Shown here: positions 43,973 through 52,584 of the stretch, piece by piece
Layout of the letters: every line of letters begins with the position of its first letter
How positions within the stretch are numbered: the first letter of the stretch is position 1
Assembly (NCBI RefSeq): GCF_003353065.1
Contig: NZ_CP027806.1
Span: 3,678,501-3,742,500 of the forward strand
Source of the DNA: Cyclonatronum proteinivorum
Lineage (GTDB): Bacteria; Bacteroidota; Rhodothermia; Balneolales; Cyclonatronaceae
Length of the DNA: 64,000 nt
Direction of reading: 5' to 3'
Notes under the pieces: generated by a model
Database searches by the model: none
The model's input: only the letters and a program-made list of their open reading frames with translations
What the model was told of the DNA's origin: nothing
Program-made: the position numbers and the translations under genes

Positions 43973-45931
43973 TTATGGCTGACCATAGGGCGCGCGGGTT
44001 ACGATACCGGATGGTTCGGGAAGAAGCCGGACAAAATCGGGATGCTGTTCGGTGAGCTGCGCGGCGGTCCATGTGCCGGTAAGGAGCTGTCCGTCGGGGA
44101 GGGTGATTTGCCCCCTGATTTCAAGAACGGCTTCGGGCTTAAGGTACAGCTTTGCGCCGGGCTGCAGGGTGAGGCGGGCCTGCACGGGAATACGGGTGTT
44201 TTGTGTAAAGAACAAGTGCTGCCCGACACGCAGCGGTTCGTCCAAAGCGGAAAAGAACGGATCGGCGGAGAAGAACAGCCGGAGACGGCCTTCTTCATCC
44301 GGGGGATGGGGGATGTACGTGCTGAGGCCGGTGTACTGCCCCGCCCGGTCGAGGCTGCCCGGGTTGGTGTAGGCAGTGAACAGGGTTTTGCCGCCAGGGG
44401 AAGCGGGTCCGAAGGCGGTGTTGAAGTGCTGCCCCCTTTTATACGTGATGCAGCGGTCGGGATCATGGTTGGCGTAGAGGTAGAGCGCATACGGATTTCC
44501 GGCAGCAAGCACCGAATCTTCGGTGTTGAGATAGAAAGCGTCGCGGTACGAAATACCGTTGGGGTGCTCGCTCATACGACGAAGAATCGGTTGCGGACGT
44601 GAACCGCCGCAGGCCGTGCTGCTGCCTAAAAGCTCCCACTGATGATGCCCCGAAGCCGGAAACGTACGGATGTTGTGAATACGGCTGCTGTAGGGCGGGA
44701 AAAGTTCATAGATGAACAGGCCGCGGTCGTCGGGGTTTAGCGTTGCAAGATCATGGGTACCGGGTCCGCCCTGAAGCTGATGCTGTTTTTGCCGGTTTTC
44801 AAAGATGAGGAGGCTGCCGTCGGGACGCTCAAAAACGGCGGCTTCGCCGGTCGTGTAGTAATCGCCCAGCGTTATTTCAGTGAGCGCGTTTTCATCCGGC
44901 CGGATGCGCATCATGCGGTGCCACCCCAGGGCTTCGCGCTCCCAGGCGTTGATGCTTTGGTTGGCGAGGTAGGTGTGAAACAGGCCCCAGTAGGCCGGGT
45001 GCGTACCGGTCGCACCGATATACGGGTGAGGCGCGCCCAGAAGATGATGCCCGATTTCATGTATGAGGTAGCCAACGGCCTGTTCGGTACCAGTAAAGGT
45101 CAGGGTTTGCCCGCTGCCTTCAGACCAGGACGCGTTCACCCGGTAGCCGTCGGCAACAGGAATACTTCCAGTGCCGAGTGCAGCAATGCCGTTCCAGCGG
45201 GCGCCGAACGGATGCCTGTTTCGCTCAGGCCGGCGGTAAATGATGATGACGTAATCGAAGGCGCCATCCGGTTCGTGGATGTGGACGCCCGGAGATGCCA
45301 TGCGCCAGCGGTCGAAGTCGCCTGGAGACTGCCCGAGCTGACCCGGCCGGGCGTCGCCATCGCCGAGGAGGTTTTGGATGAGGTGCCGGTTTGCCGCCGC
45401 GTACGTGCCGCCATAAAAGGAATCCGGCACTGATACATAGGCAGCGGTGCCGGTGAAAGCAAACTGCCCGAGCGAGGCCTGATCGAAGTACAGGGTCAGG
45501 TTTTCGTAGCGGTTCTGCGCACGGGCTTCATCGGTCGTGGGACTGATGAAGCGGCTCATCCAGGCGGGGATATTTGTGGGGTCGCCGGGATCGGGATGCT
45601 CTTCCCAGCCCCGCATGGGGACGTCGTCGTTTTCGAAGCGTGCGAAAACGACCAATGCGTGCAGGGCGCCGGCAGCGGGCATGCGGTAGCCGGCGCGGAC
45701 GGTATCGCCGGGGGCAAGGGTGTTAAGCGGATGCGAGTGTTGCTTTGTGTCGGTCTGCGTGTTCACGGATCGGATGTTTGTGGCCTCCTGCGCACTGTGA
45801 TCAGGTTTGGGATGCAATCCCGACGACGTCCGGCAGTTGGTGAAGGCAAGGAGCAGACAAATTGCAACGCAGCCTGACAGAGGCCAGGCTGCTGCTTTTT
45901 CACAAAATCCCCAAAGAAAAGGTCTGTACAT
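43973..45931 (-). CDS. zinc metallopeptidase-like lipoprotein or secreted protein
   Basis: The start at 45931 overlaps the stop of the DUF389 gene (TGATG), so it is translationally coupled; a longer frame would run into that gene. About 652 residues with a signal-like N-terminus (PLSGCVAICLLLAFTNC). The zinc motif 'HEIGHHLLGAPH' is a full HExxHxxGxxH metzincin/M6-type site. Upstream are 'VIIIYRRPERN' and 'NRYENLTLYFDQASLGQFAFTGTAAYVSVP', which resemble M6-like peptidases. The C-terminal part ('ARLTLQPGAKLYLKPEAVLEIRGQITLPDG') looks like a beta-helix or adhesive module. Substrate unknown; the coupling to DUF389 is unusual. Confidence 0.78.
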   Translation of the reverse strand: MYRPFLWGFCEKAAAWPLSGCVAICLLLAFTNCRTSSGLHPKPDHSAQEATNIRSVNTQTDTKQHSHPLNTLAPGDTVRAGYRMPAAGALHALVVFARFENDDVPMRGWEEHPDPGDPTNIPAWMSRFISPTTDEARAQNRYENLTLYFDQASLGQFAFTGTAAYVSVPDSFYGGTYAAANRHLIQNLLGDGDARPGQLGQSPGDFDRWRMASPGVHIHEPDGAFDYVIIIYRRPERNRHPFGARWNGIAALGTGSIPVADGYRVNASWSEGSGQTLTFTGTEQAVGYLIHEIGHHLLGAPHPYIGATGTHPAYWGLFHTYLANQSINAWEREALGWHRMMRIRPDENALTEITLGDYYTTGEAAVFERPDGSLLIFENRQKQHQLQGGPGTHDLATLNPDDRGLFIYELFPPYSSRIHNIRTFPASGHHQWELLGSSTACGGSRPQPILRRMSEHPNGISYRDAFYLNTEDSVLAAGNPYALYLYANHDPDRCITYKRGQHFNTAFGPASPGGKTLFTAYTNPGSLDRAGQYTGLSTYIPHPPDEEGRLRLFFSADPFFSALDEPLRVGQHLFFTQNTRIPVQARLTLQPGAKLYLKPEAVLEIRGQITLPDGQLLTGTWTAAQLTEQHPDFVRLLPEPSGIVTRAPYGQP

Positions 45932-46947
45932 CAGCGGAAGTAGATGATGGCTCCCATGATCAGCAAGAGAATCACCCAAACGATGATGGCGTAGGGGCTG
46001 AATCGGGTTTGTTCGCGTTTTTCGCGCCAGGTTTTGGGCGTTACGCCTTGCGCAAGTAGGGTGATGATGCCTGCGAGGTTGAAACAGACGACGTAGGTGA
46101 ACATCAGCAATGCGGCGCCGAGGGCGAGTTCGGTTTCGCCGGTACCGAGGTAGAGTCCTGTGGCGACCAGGGGCGGGAGCAAGGCAACGGCTACCATCAC
46201 GCCAATCACCGCAGCGGAGATGCCGCGTGTGAAGGAGAGTACGCCTGCGACACCCGCCGCGATGCCCAGCGCAATATCCGCAAAGCTGACTTCCGTGCGG
46301 GAGAGAAGCTCGGGCACTTCCGCATTGACCGGCAGGAACAGGCCGAGGCCAACGGAGAGCAAAAAGGCCAGGGAAAAACCGGTGAGAAGTGATTTGAGGG
46401 ATTGTTTCAGAAGGTTCTGATCTCCCAGGGTTGTGGCGAGCGACAGCCCTACGTTGGGTCCGAGAAGCGGCGCAATGACCATGGCACCAATCACGATGGC
46501 GGGGTTATCGCGCAACATACCGGTAGCGGCTACAAGCGTGCTCATGGCCGTTAGGGTGACATACACCCAGGAGAGATCGATCATCTCTTTGACATCTTCG
46601 TACATCTCAACGATGGAGATGCGGTGCACCTTTTCGCCTTCGCCTACGGCGGGGTAGCCCGAAGGCCGGATAGCGGGCGTGTCGTCGGTGCTTTCTTCTA
46701 CTTCCGCCTTGGGGATGGTGGCTTCGGCGCTGAGAAGAATAACGCGAAAGCCATCATAGTTCTCGCCGCTTTCTGACACCTGCTGCATGAGCGATTCGGA
46801 GTACTCGACTTCGCAGAGCACGCGTACATGCTTGCTGCCATCCTGCTGCTCCGTAACCCACATTTCTATGATGTTTTCCAGGTCGAGCTGCTTGTGAAGG
46901 TCCGGCTTTTCGGCAGGCGTATAAATTTGGATCAGGCGCAGGGCCAT
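45931..46947 (-). CDS. DUF389 (TIGR00341-type) membrane protein
   Basis: 338 residues. A cytosolic N-terminal domain (about 1-115: 'LRLIQIYTPAEK...VLCEVEYSESLMQQV...FRVILLSAEATIP') is followed by seven hydrophobic helices with the DUF389 motif 'ATGMLRDNPAIVIGAMVIAPLLGPNVGLSLATTLGD' and 'GISAAVIGVMVAVALLPPLVATGLYLG'. DUF389 is a wide bacterial membrane family of unknown function. The stop overlaps the start of the metallopeptidase gene by one base, so the two are a coupled operon. Confidence 0.88.
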   Translation of the reverse strand: MALRLIQIYTPAEKPDLHKQLDLENIIEMWVTEQQDGSKHVRVLCEVEYSESLMQQVSESGENYDGFRVILLSAEATIPKAEVEESTDDTPAIRPSGYPAVGEGEKVHRISIVEMYEDVKEMIDLSWVYVTLTAMSTLVAATGMLRDNPAIVIGAMVIAPLLGPNVGLSLATTLGDQNLLKQSLKSLLTGFSLAFLLSVGLGLFLPVNAEVPELLSRTEVSFADIALGIAAGVAGVLSFTRGISAAVIGVMVAVALLPPLVATGLYLGTGETELALGAALLMFTYVVCFNLAGIITLLAQGVTPKTWREKREQTRFSPYAIIVWVILLLIMGAIIYFR

Positions 46948-47100
46948 GGCAGGAGTTTTTGGAGTAGATGGATGAGAGTGAAAACAATATAAACTTTGTG
47001 CAGCTTCTATTTATGAAGGAACAGGCGCAATAATTGGATGCATAGCTTTATATTTAGACCCTATTCCGAAAACTATAATCAAGGACTTAATCTCACAGTT

Positions 47101-47760
47101 ATGAGAACTTTATCTGCAGGTGCTATTCTGAAACTTGGACTTATTCTTTCACTGCTTTTTGCGGTCGGGTGCAGTAATATCGGTCGCGGCGCGCTGATCG
47201 GTGCCGGAGCCGGCGCGGGTGCAGGCGCAGTAGCCGGGGCAATACTGGGTGATACGGCCAAAGGGGCCATTATAGGCGCGGCCGTTGGCGGTGCAGCCGG
47301 AGCCATTATCGGCTCACAAATGGATCGTCAGGCCCGCGAGCTTTCCGAAGAAATTGAAGGTGCTACGATTGAGCGCGTTGATGAAGCCATTGCCATCCGC
47401 TTCGAATCAGGACTGCTGTTCGGGTTTGACTCATCCGAGCTTTCCGACACGGCACGCGGCAATCTGAACGCACTGGCTGAAAGCCTGGACCGCTTCGACA
47501 ATACCGATATCGTGATTGTGGGGCATACCGACAATGTTGGATCTGCGGCCTACAATCAGGGGCTAAGCGAGCGCAGGGCCGCTTCGGCAGCCGAGTTCTT
47601 GGCTTCGCTGGGCGTTGAGCGCAGCCGCCTTGTGGTTGAAGGACGCGGCCTGACCGAGCCCATTGCCGAAAATGATACCGATGAAGGCCGGGCCCTGAAC
47701 CGCCGCATTGAGGTCGTAATCGTAGCAAGCGAGACCTTCCGCGAGGAAGTGCAGGACTAA
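47101..47760 (+). CDS. OmpA-family lipoprotein with glycine zipper
   Basis: The ATG at 47101 gives MRTLSAGAILKLGLILSLLFAVGC, a lipobox; the longer upstream frame lacks support. 219 residues. A glycine-zipper segment ('ALIGAGAGAGAGAVAGAILGDTAKGAIIGAAVGGAAGAIIGSQMD', about 29-74) spans the outer membrane, then an OmpA peptidoglycan-binding domain ('FGFDSSELSDTARGNLNALAESLDRFDNTDIVIVGHTDNVGSAAYNQGLSERRAASAAEFLASLGV...GRALNRRIEV'). It links the outer membrane to the cell wall. A MITE-like element sits between its stop codon and its terminator. Confidence 0.92.
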   Translation: MRTLSAGAILKLGLILSLLFAVGCSNIGRGALIGAGAGAGAGAVAGAILGDTAKGAIIGAAVGGAAGAIIGSQMDRQARELSEEIEGATIERVDEAIAIRFESGLLFGFDSSELSDTARGNLNALAESLDRFDNTDIVIVGHTDNVGSAAYNQGLSERRAASAAEFLASLGVERSRLVVEGRGLTEPIAENDTDEGRALNRRIEVVIVASETFREEVQD

Positions 47761-47783
47761 GCTTTTATTTGTATTCCTTTTAA

Positions 47784-47943
47784 CCCGCATTATTCACAAT
47801 TAAAAAGAATTTATCACCTAACTTTTTGTTTAAATTTAACTTAGTTTATAAAAGCGGTAGCCCGAATTTGGGAGTGATGTAAAGACTGCGCACCGTGCGC
47901 AGCGATTCCCACGTAGTGAAAATTTCTTGGTGAATAATGCGGG
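47784..47943. mobile_element. MITE-like element, copy 2 (160 bp)
   Basis: Same 14-bp inverted ends as copy 1 (CCCGCATTATTCAC / GTGAATAATGCGGG), flanked by TTAA on both sides. Both ends and several inner blocks align with copy 1, but the inner hairpin is shorter (GCGCACCGTGCGC). No coding capacity. Confidence 0.85.
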
Positions 47944-47948
47944 TTAAC

Positions 47949-47984
47949 AGGCTGTCCGGAATTATTTTCGGATGGCCTTTTTTG
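47949..47984 (+). terminator. terminator of the OmpA gene, displaced by the MITE
   Basis: Arms AGGCtgTCCG / CGGAtgGCCT followed by T7. It is 190 bp past the OmpA stop because MITE copy 2 lies between. Confidence 0.8.
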
Positions 47985-48026
47985 TGAATGATTTAGCGCT
48001 CATTGCTATTGTTGTGATAGCTGTGT

Positions 48027-48048
48027 ATTATTTGTTTAAACAAATAAT
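48027..48048. promoter_or_regulatory. 22-bp perfect palindrome upstream of the DoxX gene
   Basis: Perfect dyad with centre TTGTTTAAACAA, 60-81 bp upstream of the DoxX ATG. It may be an operator; no regulator gene is adjacent. Confidence 0.5.
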
Positions 48049-48107
48049 GGCCTGACAGCTTCACCCTTTTCAACTGTCAACCTACCTTCACCCCTACCCT
48101 TACTGCT

Positions 48108-48539
48108 ATGAATTACTTTAATGATACGTTCCGCGACGCGGGCATACTGATGCTTCGCTTTGGTATTGGTTTTATGATTATGCTGCACGGCTACCCCAAA
48201 ATTACGGGCGGTCCGGAAACCTGGGCTTTCTTAGGCAGCACGATGGCCAATATTGGCATTACGTTCTGGCCTGTCTTCTGGGGTTTTATGGCTGCGGTGA
48301 CCGAGTTTTTCGGCGGCATTTTTCTCATGCTTGGCCTGCTGCACCGTGTTAGCGCTGCGCTGCTGACCTTCACCATGTTCGTGGCTGCCATGATGCACTA
48401 CAGCAATGGCGATCCCTTTATGCAGCCGGGCGGCCCAGACATTGCCTACGCGGTTGAACTGGGCATTGTCTTTTTTGCGATGGCGCTTATCGGTCCGGGC
48501 AAGTATGCGCTGGACAACCTGATTTTCAAAAAGAAATAG
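48108..48539 (+). CDS. DoxX-family membrane protein
   Basis: 143 residues with four hydrophobic helices. DoxX pattern: 'AGILMLRFGIGFMIMLHGYPKITGGPETWAFLGSTM', 'FWGFMAAVTEFFGGIFLMLGLLHRVSAALLTFTMFVAAMMHYSNGDPF' and 'AVELGIVFFAMALIGPGKYALDNLIF'. DoxX proteins are thiosulfate:quinone oxidoreductase relatives with redox-stress roles in some bacteria; here the role is not known. It has its own promoter region with a perfect dyad and a strong terminator downstream. Confidence 0.9.
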   Translation: MNYFNDTFRDAGILMLRFGIGFMIMLHGYPKITGGPETWAFLGSTMANIGITFWPVFWGFMAAVTEFFGGIFLMLGLLHRVSAALLTFTMFVAAMMHYSNGDPFMQPGGPDIAYAVELGIVFFAMALIGPGKYALDNLIFKKK

Positions 48540-48574
48540 ACGCACCAACTGCTTTACTATTGGTGATTTTTGCA

Positions 48575-48624
48575 AGGACTGTCCTGTTTACATCTTTGGA
48601 TGCAATAGGACAGTCCTTTTTTTG
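48575..48624 (+). terminator. terminator of the DoxX gene
   Basis: 12-bp stem AAGGACTGTCCT / AGGACAGTCCTT followed by a T run. Confidence 0.9.
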
Positions 48625-48654
48625 TTGAGCTGTTTTTTGCTATTCTTTCAGGTA

Positions 48655-49530
48655 ATGATTTTACGCTCCGCTATCTATCGTTTGCTCCCCATGCTCTACC
48701 GAACCCTTACCGCGCTGTTGTTTTGTGTGATGACTTTTGCTCCGGCACCGGCGCTGTACACGCCTACCGATGCTGTCGCACAGGAAGCGGATGCTGAAAG
48801 GGAAGCCCTGCCGGAAACAGAGGAAGTCATTACCCGCCTGATCGAAAGTCAACAGCACATGCTGAGCGGCCTGCGGGAAGTCGAGTTGCGCTACAGCTCA
48901 CTGGGCGAACCTTTTGAGACGGTACGGCTGCATAAAAAAACCGAACAGGGTCAGGCAGTGCTGGTCCCTGAAGACAACACGGAGCAACTGGCCTATTTCA
49001 GCCTGATGACATTTACCGAAGACGAGCTGCGCACTTTGCTGGGTCCTGCACAGCTTCGTGCGGATACGCTTTACAGCAAGCCGGTACTGCGCTTTACGCT
49101 TGATGCCGCCCTATTGGAAGGCACACCCCTGCTGCCGGACCTGCAGCAAACGCCCCTGCGCGAGGCCGTATTCTGGCTGGAAACCGAACAGCTGCAGCTG
49201 GCAGGCTTCCGGTTCCGTTCGGTGAACCGTTTCGGGCGCACCGTGACGCTGCAGGCGATATTTCCTGAATATCAGACACAGCATGGTTTTTCGGCCCCGT
49301 CGCTGATCACGCTCTCCCTAACCGGCGCCTATGCACAGATATCGGATGAAGAGTATGCTTCGCAGCTTGAAGAGCTTCACTTCCTGCTCGATAACCTTGA
49401 CACCTTCCCGATAGAGCGCCGCGCGCAGGCCGAACGGGAACTCCGCGAGCACAAAGGTGAACTGAAACGGATGGCTGAAGGACGCGCACTTCATACCGAA
49501 CTCCGCTTATCCGGTCTGATTGTGCGCTGA
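48655..49530 (+). CDS. hypothetical secreted protein
   Basis: The ATG at 48655 (MILRSAIYRLLPMLYRT...) is chosen over an upstream TTG inside the preceding terminator; an ATG at 48691 is also possible. About 291 residues with a signal peptide ending near PTDAVAQEAD. The mature part has three blocks: a helix-rich start ('EEVITRLIESQQHMLSGL'), a central beta-rich region ('LREAVFWLETEQLQLAGFRFRSVNRFGRTVTLQAIFPEYQTQHGFSAPSLITLSLTG'), and a helical tail. The central pattern resembles outer-membrane lipoprotein-sorting or LolA-like folds only loosely. No family is claimed. Confidence 0.7.
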   Translation: MILRSAIYRLLPMLYRTLTALLFCVMTFAPAPALYTPTDAVAQEADAEREALPETEEVITRLIESQQHMLSGLREVELRYSSLGEPFETVRLHKKTEQGQAVLVPEDNTEQLAYFSLMTFTEDELRTLLGPAQLRADTLYSKPVLRFTLDAALLEGTPLLPDLQQTPLREAVFWLETEQLQLAGFRFRSVNRFGRTVTLQAIFPEYQTQHGFSAPSLITLSLTGAYAQISDEEYASQLEELHFLLDNLDTFPIERRAQAERELREHKGELKRMAEGRALHTELRLSGLIVR

Positions 49531-49597
49531 ATTCAACCGCTACCTTCCTGCCCGGTCATGAGACATTTTGCAAGGGGAAGTACAATCCTGACAAAAT

Positions 49598-49626
49598 CTT
49601 ACGCGCCATCTGTAAGCGCTTTTTTG
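49598..49626 (+). terminator. weak terminator after the secreted-protein gene
   Basis: CTTAC / GTAAG stem and CGCTTTTTT, about 70 bp past the stop at 49530. Its TGTAAGCGCTT looks operator-like but is explained by the hairpin. Confidence 0.5.
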
Positions 49627-49720
49627 TTTATCTGACGGATATTTCAGTTTGCAAGAGTGAAGCGTGTTTGATAGATTCATCTCATAGTAGTTAAGACCTT
49701 CTTGTAGGTCTGAACTGAAC

Positions 49721-49758
49721 CCAAAAAGGCTGCTTCTGATACCGGGGCAGCCTTTTGG
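49721..49758. terminator. bidirectional terminator
   Basis: CCAAAAAGGCTGC / GCAGCCTTTTGG stem; it serves the ChaN-like gene and readthrough from the left. Confidence 0.8.
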
Positions 49759-49851
49759 TTTTAGCGGGATATATGATGAAGCTTGGTATTTCACTGAAAA
49801 GGGGTGTTCAAGTAGCCCGTTTAGCCCGGAGAAATCGGATGTATTTTCGCC

Positions 49852-51081
49852 TTACCAGTGCGGACTCACCCCGTGATCTTCGGGAGCGATGATTACAAAG
49901 TCCCAGTTTCGGATGGTTCGCAGTTCCGAAGCCGAAGCTGTTCCGGTAAGTTGTCCATCTTCAAACAGGGCTCGGATCGGGCGGATATCAATCAGCGCCC
50001 ACTGATCGCGCACGCCCACACTTAGCAAACGCTCCAGGCCTTCCCAGCCGCTCCGTTCCAGCACATCCCCGCCTTCCAGGAACCGGTTGTGATAGCGGAT
50101 GTGTACGCTCTCCTGATTCCGGGATTCGGCCAGCTGCGCCACATGATGTCCGATATCCTGCAGGCCACGCGGACTCTCATGCCGTCCCATGTGCCAGGAA
50201 CCCATTTTCAGGAACACTTTCGGCTGCGGATTTTCCGCCAGCGCTGCCTTAAAGTTGCGGTCGAAATTCTCTTTGAAATACGTGACCCGCACCGGGTCGC
50301 TGTCCCCGCCGCGTTCGTTCAGGCAGTAGATTTCGAGCGTTTTGTGCAGGGCTTCGCGAATAAGCTGAATGTCCGGGTGTCCAAACCCTGCAAAGCTATC
50401 CAGAAACGCCTGAAAAGTATCGTCGTCTTGCAGGCGGCAGCTTCGCTGAAAATTTCCGCCAAACAAATCTGCGACCTGATTCCGGCGGTCGAGCCAGTAC
50501 AGCCGTCTGCTGAGCGTACGGTGCATGCGTTGCTGTCCGGGACTGACTTCTTCCCCGCCCAGGCGCAACAGCTCATCAATCAGAAATTTGTACGAGAAGT
50601 AAAATTCCTGATCCAGACCCCAAAGCGTAAAGTGAAACGCATGCGCGGCTTCGAGAAAATCGAGATCCGTTTCTCCTTTAAAAAACGGAATCGGGATGAG
50701 ATCAAAAACCCGCGAAGCGTACCCCGCATAAAAATCCAAAACATCTGACCGTCCTTCCCCGATGAGAGCCTGCAGTTTTTGGGCTGCGTACGGACCTGTC
50801 TCCACCGCAAAATGCGCAAAGCCGTGCGGTGCCAGAAACCGAAGAAGTGAAGTCGCCAGCTCCCCAAGGTGCTTCCGGTTGTGCAGCTCCCCGAGAGCAA
50901 CAAAATGCGCCTGCGTCAAAGCCGCAAGCAAGGCGTCCGCCCCAACGATTTCGCCATCCCGAATCTCAAAATAAGTGGTATGCGCCGCGAATAAATTTTC
51001 GGAAAAGGGGAGCGGATCAGGGGGTTGATCAGCATGCACCTGAGGTAGAAACAGTAAGGCGAAGGTAATGGTGAATATCAC
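49852..51081 (-). CDS. ChaN/EreA-superfamily secreted protein
   Basis: 409 residues from a GTG start with signal peptide MIFTITFALLFLPQVHADQ (GTG read as Met). Superfamily motifs: 'LTQAHFVALGELHNRKHLGELATSLLRFLAPHGFAHFAVETGPYAAQKLQAL', where GExH and HFAVE-type segments carry the predicted active-site His and Glu, a middle helical domain, and 'PKVFLKMGSWHMGRHESPRG'. The layout fits the haem-binding ChaN / erythromycin-esterase fold family; the length is nearer to EreA-like members. Substrate unknown. Downstream is a terminator. Confidence 0.75.
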   Translation of the reverse strand: MIFTITFALLFLPQVHADQPPDPLPFSENLFAAHTTYFEIRDGEIVGADALLAALTQAHFVALGELHNRKHLGELATSLLRFLAPHGFAHFAVETGPYAAQKLQALIGEGRSDVLDFYAGYASRVFDLIPIPFFKGETDLDFLEAAHAFHFTLWGLDQEFYFSYKFLIDELLRLGGEEVSPGQQRMHRTLSRRLYWLDRRNQVADLFGGNFQRSCRLQDDDTFQAFLDSFAGFGHPDIQLIREALHKTLEIYCLNERGGDSDPVRVTYFKENFDRNFKAALAENPQPKVFLKMGSWHMGRHESPRGLQDIGHHVAQLAESRNQESVHIRYHNRFLEGGDVLERSGWEGLERLLSVGVRDQWALIDIRPIRALFEDGQLTGTASASELRTIRNWDFVIIAPEDHGVSPHW

Positions 51082-51163
51082 GGAATCAAGCCTGTACAGG
51101 TTGGGATGATTAGCTGCTATCTCCCGGAATCAGCTAACTATTGTTAGTTTACCATCTTCCAAT

Positions 51164-51209
51164 ACCCAAGAAGGCCGCTCCTGAAACAGGGCGGCCTTCT
51201 TGGGTTTTT
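51164..51209. terminator. strong bidirectional terminator
   Basis: A 15-bp perfect stem ACCCAAGAAGGCCGC / GCGGCCTTCTTGGGT plus a T5 run, between the surface-gene operon (minus strand) and the ChaN-like gene. Confidence 0.92.
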
Positions 51210-51231
51210 GACAGTATAAATAGCTCAACAC

Positions 51232-52566
51232 TTACTCAAAATCAGTGTTCAGGCGGAAGCGGGAAATGCGGTTGTTATTGGTGTCCGCGACATATACGAT
51301 GCGACGGAAGTAGGCGACGCCGGAGGGGTTATCGAATTCGCGTGCGCCGTTGCCGGTACCACCGAAAGATACATTGATGGCCCGCGTTGCGGATGATCCT
51401 GCCGGCGGGTTTACACCTTCTATGCCGTTCGACTGAAAAAGGTAAAGGCTGTCGCGGGCGGCGTCAACAACAAACAGATGTGCGCGCTCGTCACCGGAGA
51501 AGGCTACCCCGCTTGGATCTGTGAAACGGTTTTGATCATACAGGAAACTTCTCGCGCGGGTCGTGTCCCGGTTAAGCAGGTTGGGATTCGACCGGTACTC
51601 GATGCCGTCCGGCGTGTCAACAGCATTTACCCAAAGTACCCGAAACGGAATTTCGCGGGGATTATCAGGATCAGGTGATCCCTGCGTGATCAGGAAGCTG
51701 CGGTCTGAAGGGACATTGTCTCGCTGCGGCGGGGTTGCAAAAGATGCAATGTCGGTCAGGTCAATGGCACTGGTAAGCGAAGGGGAGTTCGGATTCAGGG
51801 CTCTGATCTGACTCGTGTTGCGCATGAGTGCGGGATTGTCAGAACGGGGTGACATGATGAGCACGGTGTTATCCTGCGTGATGGCTTCGCCTGTGCGGTT
51901 ACGGGGCCCGCGGCGGGTGACGTAGAGCTCGTTGTTGGCAAGGGTTGACAGCCCGGTGATTTCAACAAATTCGTCGTTATCCGGGATGTCGCGGTTCAGA
52001 CGGTTCCGCTGTGATGCGGCCGTTGCACGACTTGCGTCCATAAACGGATGCACCATTACCTGAAGGAGCTCAACAGGCCCGGCGCCGTTTGCATTTCGAA
52101 TTTTGTACACCGCAGGCAGGTTCCAGGTGATGTCAGGATCAACCGCTGCAATTACTGTATCGATGCGGGCTGCCACATATACATTGAGCAGGCGATCCTG
52201 TGTTACGGATACCGCGTTGCGCAGACTTGCAGCCTGCGAACCGGAGATGTCAAAATCTGCCGCTTCGCTTAGCGTGAGATATTTTCTGCCGGCGCGGTCG
52301 AGTACATGCAATCCGTCTTCATCGGTTACATACACGAGTTCGTCGTAGCCTACAAATATATCGGTGGGTTTGTTGAAGGTGTCCCAGAAGGGCAGCAGGG
52401 CGACATAGCCCACATCTTCCACAATCAGATTCGGATCGAGGCGCCCGTCCTCAAAAATCTCGTCGGTAATGCTGTCTTGCTTGGAACCAAACATATCCTC
52501 ACAGGAAATGAGGAAACCGGCGGAGATCACAAACAATAACAGTACGGTAAAAACTTGCTTCATCAT
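51232..52566 (-). CDS. NHL/6-bladed beta-propeller lipoprotein, end of the surface operon
   Basis: 444 residues with a lipobox (LLFVISAGFLISC). Six-bladed NHL-type repeats are visible: 'PTDIFVGYDELVYVTDEDGLHVLDRAGRKYLTL', 'NPSGVAYFRRIVYVADTNNNRISRFRLN' and 'TDPSGVAFSGDERAHLFVVDAARDSLYLFQSNG', with the PSGVA-x-x-x-x-x-YVAD pattern. Such propellers often bind glycans or proteins at the surface. It is the last gene of a six-gene minus-strand set, 18 bp after the PorV-like gene; the terminator follows. Confidence 0.8.
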   Translation of the reverse strand: MMKQVFTVLLLFVISAGFLISCEDMFGSKQDSITDEIFEDGRLDPNLIVEDVGYVALLPFWDTFNKPTDIFVGYDELVYVTDEDGLHVLDRAGRKYLTLSEAADFDISGSQAASLRNAVSVTQDRLLNVYVAARIDTVIAAVDPDITWNLPAVYKIRNANGAGPVELLQVMVHPFMDASRATAASQRNRLNRDIPDNDEFVEITGLSTLANNELYVTRRGPRNRTGEAITQDNTVLIMSPRSDNPALMRNTSQIRALNPNSPSLTSAIDLTDIASFATPPQRDNVPSDRSFLITQGSPDPDNPREIPFRVLWVNAVDTPDGIEYRSNPNLLNRDTTRARSFLYDQNRFTDPSGVAFSGDERAHLFVVDAARDSLYLFQSNGIEGVNPPAGSSATRAINVSFGGTGNGAREFDNPSGVAYFRRIVYVADTNNNRISRFRLNTDFE

Positions 52567-52584
52567 ATCGGTCGGTTGTCTTGC

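Larger units (their letters stand above)
49531..49851. other. intergenic region between convergent genes, 321 bp
   Basis: It holds a CTTAC/GTAAG hairpin with T6 (49598-49626, + strand) and a stronger bidirectional terminator (49721-49758). Nothing else was seen. Confidence 0.6.

Noticed and set aside
49611-49621. Third AAGCGCTT operator
   Set aside because: It is the right arm and tail of a terminator hairpin between convergent genes, not near a promoter.
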